64,000 nucleotides of DNA from Fibrisoma limi BUZ 3 (GTDB lineage: Bacteria > Bacteroidota > Bacteroidia > Cytophagales > Spirosomataceae), in contig NZ_CAIT01000007.1 in the NCBI RefSeq assembly GCF_000296815.2, forward strand, positions 62,001 through 126,000, given 5' to 3'. Position numbers and translations under genes: made by a program. Of the stretch, positions 59,526-64,000 are shown piece after piece (positions within the stretch are counted from its first letter, which is position 1; each line of letters opens with the position of its first letter). Below the pieces are notes generated by a model. That model did not search any database. It was not told the DNA's origin and worked only from the letters and a program-made list of their open reading frames with translations.

Positions 59526-60572
59526 CTATCCTACTACGTCGTAGATAACGACCGGAGCCGCTTTATTCTTCAGGTTTACTTCCCCGATCAGGACACAGTT
59601 GAATGATTCTTTAACAATTTCCTGAGCGGATTCAGTGATAACGATCTGGCCCGGCCTGGCAACGGTCTGGAGCCGCTGAGCCATGTTGACCGTATCCCCG
59701 ATGACCGTATAATCGAGTCGACGCAACGTAGCCGAGCCGATATTCCCCGATACCATCTCGCCGGTATTGATGCCAATCGCAACCTGGGGCCGGTAATCGG
59801 GTTTACTGGGCAAACTGCCCTCGATAGCGGCTACCTGCGTGCGAACGGCCAGCGCAGCTTCAATGGCGCGGTCGAGGTGGTATTCGTCCTGAAAAACGGC
59901 CATCACGGCATCGCCGATGAACTTATCAACGTAGCCCCCCTGCGCGATAATCTCCTTCACCATCACGTCGAAGTAATTATTGAGCAGCTTAACGACCGTA
60001 TCGGCCGGTTCGCGCTCCGAGATGGACGTAAAGCCACAGATGTCGAAGAAGGCAACCGTAGCCTCGATGGTTTCGCTGGCGGTCAGCGACTGTTCAAATT
60101 CCACCCGGCTCATAAACGTCAGCACACTCTCGTCGACGTACATACGCAGGATGTTATTCTCCTTGATCGCCTGCAAGGTCTGACGGAGCTGGGCTACATG
60201 CTGAATGGTCTTCTGCATGGTCACCTCCAGATCGTCGAAGTTGACCGGCTTGGTCACGAAATCAAACGCCCCCCGGTTCATGGCCATCCGGATGTTATCC
60301 ATGTCGCCGTAGGCCGATACGATCACGGCCTTCAGCACGGGGTTCGTTTCGTTGAGTTTCACCAGCAGGGTAAGGCCATCCATCCCCGGCATATTAATAT
60401 CGCTGAGTACTACGTCGGTATCAGGATGTTGCTGAAGAAGTCGAAGCGCTTCGGCTCCTTCGTGGGCGAATATGAATTCGTATTGTTTCTCGCGGATCTG
60501 ACGTCTGAACTTTTGTTTGATGAGCAGTTCGAGGTCGGTTTCATCATCAACTACCAGAATTTTTGCCTTCAT
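59526..60572 (-). CDS. Response regulator with class III nucleotidyl cyclase output domain
   Basis: 348 residues. REC domain ~1-125 with acceptor Asp58 (LSDINMPG) and Lys in VTKPVNF. A short helix (~130-160) connects to a class III cyclase domain ~165-348: FFDICGFT and GDAVMAVF supply the two metal-binding Asp, LDYTVIGDTVNMAQRL the purine Asp and the Asn/Arg transition-state pair. It would make cAMP when phosphorylated. It overlaps the next response regulator by 4 nt and sits beside two kinases that may phosphorylate it. Confidence 0.9.
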   Translation of the reverse strand: MKAKILVVDDETDLELLIKQKFRRQIREKQYEFIFAHEGAEALRLLQQHPDTDVVLSDINMPGMDGLTLLVKLNETNPVLKAVIVSAYGDMDNIRMAMNRGAFDFVTKPVNFDDLEVTMQKTIQHVAQLRQTLQAIKENNILRMYVDESVLTFMSRVEFEQSLTASETIEATVAFFDICGFTSISEREPADTVVKLLNNYFDVMVKEIIAQGGYVDKFIGDAVMAVFQDEYHLDRAIEAALAVRTQVAAIEGSLPSKPDYRPQVAIGINTGEMVSGNIGSATLRRLDYTVIGDTVNMAQRLQTVARPGQIVITESAQEIVKESFNCVLIGEVNLKNKAAPVVIYDVVG

Positions 60573-60943
60573 ACCACGCTTTTAAGTTTTTCTTTGAGCG
60601 CCTGAAAGTCGAGCGGTTTGGACAATAAATCATTGGCCCCGAGCGAAATCGCCTGCTGCCGGGACTGATCATCGCCATAAGCCGTCACCATCAGTACGGT
60701 CGGCGGAGGAATTGGATACGTAGTCCGAATGTGCCGCAGAAGCTCAAATCCACTCATGCCTGGCATGTTGATATCAGACAGGATCAGAACGATTTCTGAG
60801 TGATGAGCCGTTAAGTAATCAACGGCCTGCTCGCCGGAGTAACAGAAAGCCAGTTGCATTTCGCCGGAACGTACTTCCCGCCGGAACCGCTGCTCAAATA
60901 ACGTCTGTACGTCCGTTTCGTCGTCAACGACTAGAATTTTCAT
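60569..60943 (-). CDS. Single-domain response regulator
   Basis: 124 residues, REC domain only: DDE near the N-terminus, Asp57 in LSDINMPGM, Thr/Ala in VTAYG, Lys in LLSKPLDF. No output domain. It is closely related to the REC domain of the next gene and overlaps it by 4 nt, so the pair may compete for, or relay, phosphate from the adjacent histidine kinases. Confidence 0.92.
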   Translation of the reverse strand: MKILVVDDETDVQTLFEQRFRREVRSGEMQLAFCYSGEQAVDYLTAHHSEIVLILSDINMPGMSGFELLRHIRTTYPIPPPTVLMVTAYGDDQSRQQAISLGANDLLSKPLDFQALKEKLKSVV

Positions 60944-61015
60944 GAAGTGGTGCTAAAAGGTTAAAAATACGACAGCTTTCCGGTCTTGCCACTACAATTC
61001 TACGGGAAAGTCTAC

Positions 61016-62380
61016 TTAAACCGGTACGCGAATAATAAATTCAGTGCCTTTACCTTCTTCTGTTTCGACCTCCATTGTTCCGCCGTGTCCTTTCGTGATG
61101 ATGTCAAAAGCCAGGGATAAGCCCAGCCCAGTACCTTCGCCGGTGGGTTTGGTGGTAAAAAAAGGTTGAAAAATTTTCGATCTCACGGACTCCGGAATAC
61201 CAACTCCGTTGTCTCGCACCCGAATTTCTACTTCTTCATCGCACCGTTTGGTGCTGACCGTTACGGTTGGCTGGTATTGGGCATCCCCATTGAGTTTTTG
61301 TTTCTGCTGAACGGCGTAGAAGGCATTGGTGAACAGATTCAGCAGCACCCGGCCCATATCCTGCGGCAGTACGTCGACCTTGCCCACCTGCTCGCTGAGG
61401 TTTGTAATCAGGCTGGCATTGAAGTTTTTGTCTTTGGCGCGCAGACCGTGGTAAGCCAGTCGCAGGTACTCGTCGGCCAGTGCGTTGAGGTCGGTCGGTT
61501 CTTTCCGCCCCGACCCCGCGCGGGAGTGTTGCAGCATGCCTTTCACAATACTGTCGGCGCGCTTGCCATGATGAGCGATTTTCTGCTGATTCTGCACCAG
61601 ATCGCTGATGATGCCCCCAACATAGTCGCGGTCTGATTCGGGTAAGTCAACTTTGGCCAGTTCTTCGTTAAGTTCCTGACACAGTTCGACCGATACCTCG
61701 GCGAAGTTGTTGACGAAGTTCAACGGATTCTGGATCTCGTGGGCGATACCGGCCGTCAGTTCCCCCAGCGACGCCATCTTCTCCTGCTGGATCAACTGGG
61801 CCTGCGTAGCCCGCAGTTCGGTCAGGGTTTCTTCCAATTCCTCTTTCTGACGTACCAGCTCAGCCGTACGTTCGGCAACCATGCTTTCGAGCTGGGTATT
61901 CTGAGCGGCAATGAGCCGGTTGCGTTCTTCTTCCTCCAGGCGTTTCTGCCGTTCTTTTTCGAGGGCTTTCTGCTGGCGTTGCGTACTGACCCAGGCTGCA
62001 ATGACCCAGCCGAACGCCAGTATTTGCGCCATCTCGAAGTAGTTGTTATACTGCCTGGCAAATGTGGAGGCAACCAGCTCCGTAAAATCAACGACAATGT
62101 TGATCAGTACCAAGGGTAATACGGCAGAAACGAAATTTCGGGTGGGCCGAAATTCGGACCGTGGGTAAATAAGCCACAGCAAACCAAGCAGAAACAGGTG
62201 CCATGCCCATTTCGACAATTGCTCTTTATCGAATACGGCATCAACAACCATCAGCCCAATGGCCACGTACTGAGCCCGTAGCAGGATTTGCTCCCACATG
62301 GGTGGTAGTCCGGCATTCTGGGCAAACTTGCGCAGGTGTCGGATCAGAAAAAATGCAATCAGAAAAGAGCCTATTGACAT
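61016..62380 (-). CDS. Membrane histidine kinase, first of a paralogous pair
   Basis: 454 residues. About five TM segments in the first ~130 residues with no clear sensor domain, a coiled coil (~135-200, Glu/Gln/Arg-rich), then HisKA H-box EIAHEIQNPLNFVNNF-like (GIAHEIQNPLNFVNNF), N-box LNLFTNAFYAV, G boxes VRDNGVGIP and GEGTGLGLSLAFDI. The H-box style GELTAGIAHEIQNPLNF is a Bacteroidota type. It lies 72 bp from the response regulator gene and would phosphorylate it. Confidence 0.9.
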   Translation of the reverse strand: MSIGSFLIAFFLIRHLRKFAQNAGLPPMWEQILLRAQYVAIGLMVVDAVFDKEQLSKWAWHLFLLGLLWLIYPRSEFRPTRNFVSAVLPLVLINIVVDFTELVASTFARQYNNYFEMAQILAFGWVIAAWVSTQRQQKALEKERQKRLEEEERNRLIAAQNTQLESMVAERTAELVRQKEELEETLTELRATQAQLIQQEKMASLGELTAGIAHEIQNPLNFVNNFAEVSVELCQELNEELAKVDLPESDRDYVGGIISDLVQNQQKIAHHGKRADSIVKGMLQHSRAGSGRKEPTDLNALADEYLRLAYHGLRAKDKNFNASLITNLSEQVGKVDVLPQDMGRVLLNLFTNAFYAVQQKQKLNGDAQYQPTVTVSTKRCDEEVEIRVRDNGVGIPESVRSKIFQPFFTTKPTGEGTGLGLSLAFDIITKGHGGTMEVETEEGKGTEFIIRVPV

Positions 62381-62444
62381 GTTGTTACCGCTAAGCCCGT
62401 TACAGTAGGTTAATGGTGGCGTACTTGCTTAACTGGCAGACAAA

Positions 62445-63884
62445 TTAATTTTTTATCGGTAGTCGTACAATCATCTCGGTGAATTGATTGGCTTCGGTCT
62501 GTACGGCCATCTCGCCATTATGCCCTTTTGTAACAATGTCGTAGCTCAGCGATAGCCCCAGGCCCGTGCCCTCGCCTGTTGGCTTGGTGGTAAAAAACGG
62601 CTGGTAGATTTTATTTACGATCTCCGTCGGAATACCCGTCCCGTTGTCTTTTATCCGCAATTCAACCTTGCCGTTTTTGAGGCAGGTGCTGACCCGAACC
62701 AGCGGCTGATAGCCAATGCCCTGCTGGCTACGTTTCTGTTGCGTGGCGTAAAAGGCGTTGTTAAACAGGTTGAGCAGTACCCGACCTATGTCCTGCGGCA
62801 CCACCTCCACCTTGTCCAGCTTCTCATCGAAATCAGTAATTAACTCTGCGTTGAACGACTTATCCTTGGCCCGAAGCCCGTGGTAAGCCAATCGAAAATA
62901 CTCGTCGGCCAGGGCGTTCAGGTCGATTGGTTGTTTCTCTCCGGTCGATAGTCTGCTGTGTTCAAGCATGGCCTTAACGATAGAGTCGGCCCGCTTACCG
63001 TGGTAGGTAATCTTTTGCAGGTTCAGGGTCAGATCACTCAGAACCTCAATGAGGTAGTTATCTGTTGTGCCGTTCAGCTTCTGCTCCAGATCTTCCTTTA
63101 GTTCGTCGATCAGTTCAACACTTACTTCCGAAAAGTTATTGACAAAGTTGAGCGGATTCTGAATTTCATGGGCAATGCCGGCCGTTAGCTCCCCCAGCGA
63201 CGCCATTTTTTCGGCCTGAATCAACTGGGTCTGGGTTTTCTGCAAATTGTCCAGCGACTGCTGAAGTTCGCCCGTCCGCTCTGACAGTAACTGGTTTTTT
63301 TCGGCGACCAGCCTGAGGCTGTGCTGGTTTATGCTGTAAAAAACCAGGGCAATCATCAGTTGAATAAGCATCAGGCCAACCGTCACATTCAGGCTGAACA
63401 GAAGCTGGTAATCGGGCACAATAAAATTGGTTAGCACGACCTGCCGGCTCTCCAGCCACCACAGTACCATCAATCCGGCCAGCGACGCTACGGTAAAAAT
63501 AATGCCGCCCCGGCGTCCGAGCAGGAAGGTTCCAACGATCGGATACGCAACCAGCCAGGCCATAATTGGTGAGTAGTAAGCCCCCGTTGCCAGGCAATTA
63601 AAAAAAACGGCGCTGAAGGAAGACGCAATGAAAGCATACCCAACCATCCGGTAGCTCAGCAGCTTCCACTTGAAAAAAAGCGGCAGCACCAGCACAATGA
63701 CGAAATCGATCAGCATCGAATAAACGCCCGGCCAATAGTTCATCGACCAACTGATCAGTACGTAGTTAAGGGAAAACAAACTCGTCAGCAACGATGTGTT
63801 GACGATGATGCGAGCCTGGCGGTACTCGTCGTTGCTACCGGTGAAGTCGGGAGGAAAAAAGTAGTTCGTAACGTTATGTAGCAT
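62445..63884 (-). CDS. Membrane histidine kinase, second of a paralogous pair
   Basis: 479 residues from ATG 63884 (a GTG at 63917 is also in frame). About six TM segments in the first ~190 residues, coiled coil ~195-225, then GELTAGIAHEIQNPLNFVNNFSEVSVEL, LNLFNNAFYATQ, IKDNGTGIP and GEGTGLGLSLSYDI. The kinase half is very similar to the downstream gene while the membrane part is unrelated in detail, pointing to duplication with sensor divergence. Same operon direction as the regulators. Confidence 0.9.
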   Translation of the reverse strand: MLHNVTNYFFPPDFTGSNDEYRQARIIVNTSLLTSLFSLNYVLISWSMNYWPGVYSMLIDFVIVLVLPLFFKWKLLSYRMVGYAFIASSFSAVFFNCLATGAYYSPIMAWLVAYPIVGTFLLGRRGGIIFTVASLAGLMVLWWLESRQVVLTNFIVPDYQLLFSLNVTVGLMLIQLMIALVFYSINQHSLRLVAEKNQLLSERTGELQQSLDNLQKTQTQLIQAEKMASLGELTAGIAHEIQNPLNFVNNFSEVSVELIDELKEDLEQKLNGTTDNYLIEVLSDLTLNLQKITYHGKRADSIVKAMLEHSRLSTGEKQPIDLNALADEYFRLAYHGLRAKDKSFNAELITDFDEKLDKVEVVPQDIGRVLLNLFNNAFYATQQKRSQQGIGYQPLVRVSTCLKNGKVELRIKDNGTGIPTEIVNKIYQPFFTTKPTGEGTGLGLSLSYDIVTKGHNGEMAVQTEANQFTEMIVRLPIKN

Positions 63885-64000
63885 CGTAGATAGCTTTGAC
63901 AAATCCACCAGCAGCACCCTTTTCTAAACCCGAACTGGTTTTGATGCCCGACGGAACCCCGTCAGTTTATGAAACAAATACACTATTTCGTGCAGCAGCC

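Overview
The window looks like a chromosome segment of a Bacteroidota bacterium, most likely a Cytophagales member close to Spirosoma. This is inferred from protein style, from TAnnTTTG-type promoter elements, from the near absence of Shine-Dalgarno sites, and from DUF4468-like secreted proteins. No rRNA or tRNA is present to confirm it.

Positions 1 to about 43,500 are most of an integrated siphovirus-like prophage whose left end lies outside the window. The late region runs on the + strand: portal C-terminus, HK97 prohead protease, major capsid protein, connector and head-tail joining proteins, tail tube, tail chaperones, tape measure (7351-10515), a tail hub-like protein, then five large receptor-binding or enzymatic proteins (14930-25695), and a lysis cassette (25743-27943). 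Two selfish elements sit inside it: a tnpB-only IS605-type element at about 3640-4862 and a LAGLIDADG homing endonuclease gene at 10764-11771. A second minus-strand gene of unknown role (11816-12139) adjoins the endonuclease.

The early region is on the - strand, from 36390 down to about 27990. It holds a Cro-like regulator, a KilA-N protein, an HTH protein, a row of small unknown genes, a GIY-YIG-like protein, a replication initiator with six 21-bp iterons inside its gene, a RuvC-like nuclease, a DUF5131 protein and a truncated helicase. The CI-like repressor (36507) is divergent from the early operon across a TGTCA/TGACA operator array. Between the repressor and the integrase (42025-43446) lies an AT-richer accessory region with exported DUF4468-like proteins, a secreted proteasome-like protein, tiny charged ORFs, a membrane protein and an HNH protein.

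From 43538 to the end the genes look like ordinary host chromosome: a beta-CASP RNase, accA, a MazG-like pyrophosphohydrolase, a MarC protein, a class V aminotransferase, aroQ, xerD, sixA-like, asnS, a solitary nuoH, a PAP2 protein, a phytanoyl-CoA dioxygenase-like protein, an SDR, a rhlE-like helicase, and a signalling cluster of a REC-cyclase, a single-domain response regulator and two paralogous histidine kinases. Intergenic GTTTTCGGT-based inverted repeats recur in this part.

The observations most worth a second look are: a CACCGTA element just upstream of many late-gene start codons; a lambda-O-like origin inside the initiator gene; Sec-type signal peptides on three tail-fibre-type proteins, two with SGNH hydrolase domains; a reconstructable tnpB insertion site; and the accessory pair at 40333-41974.
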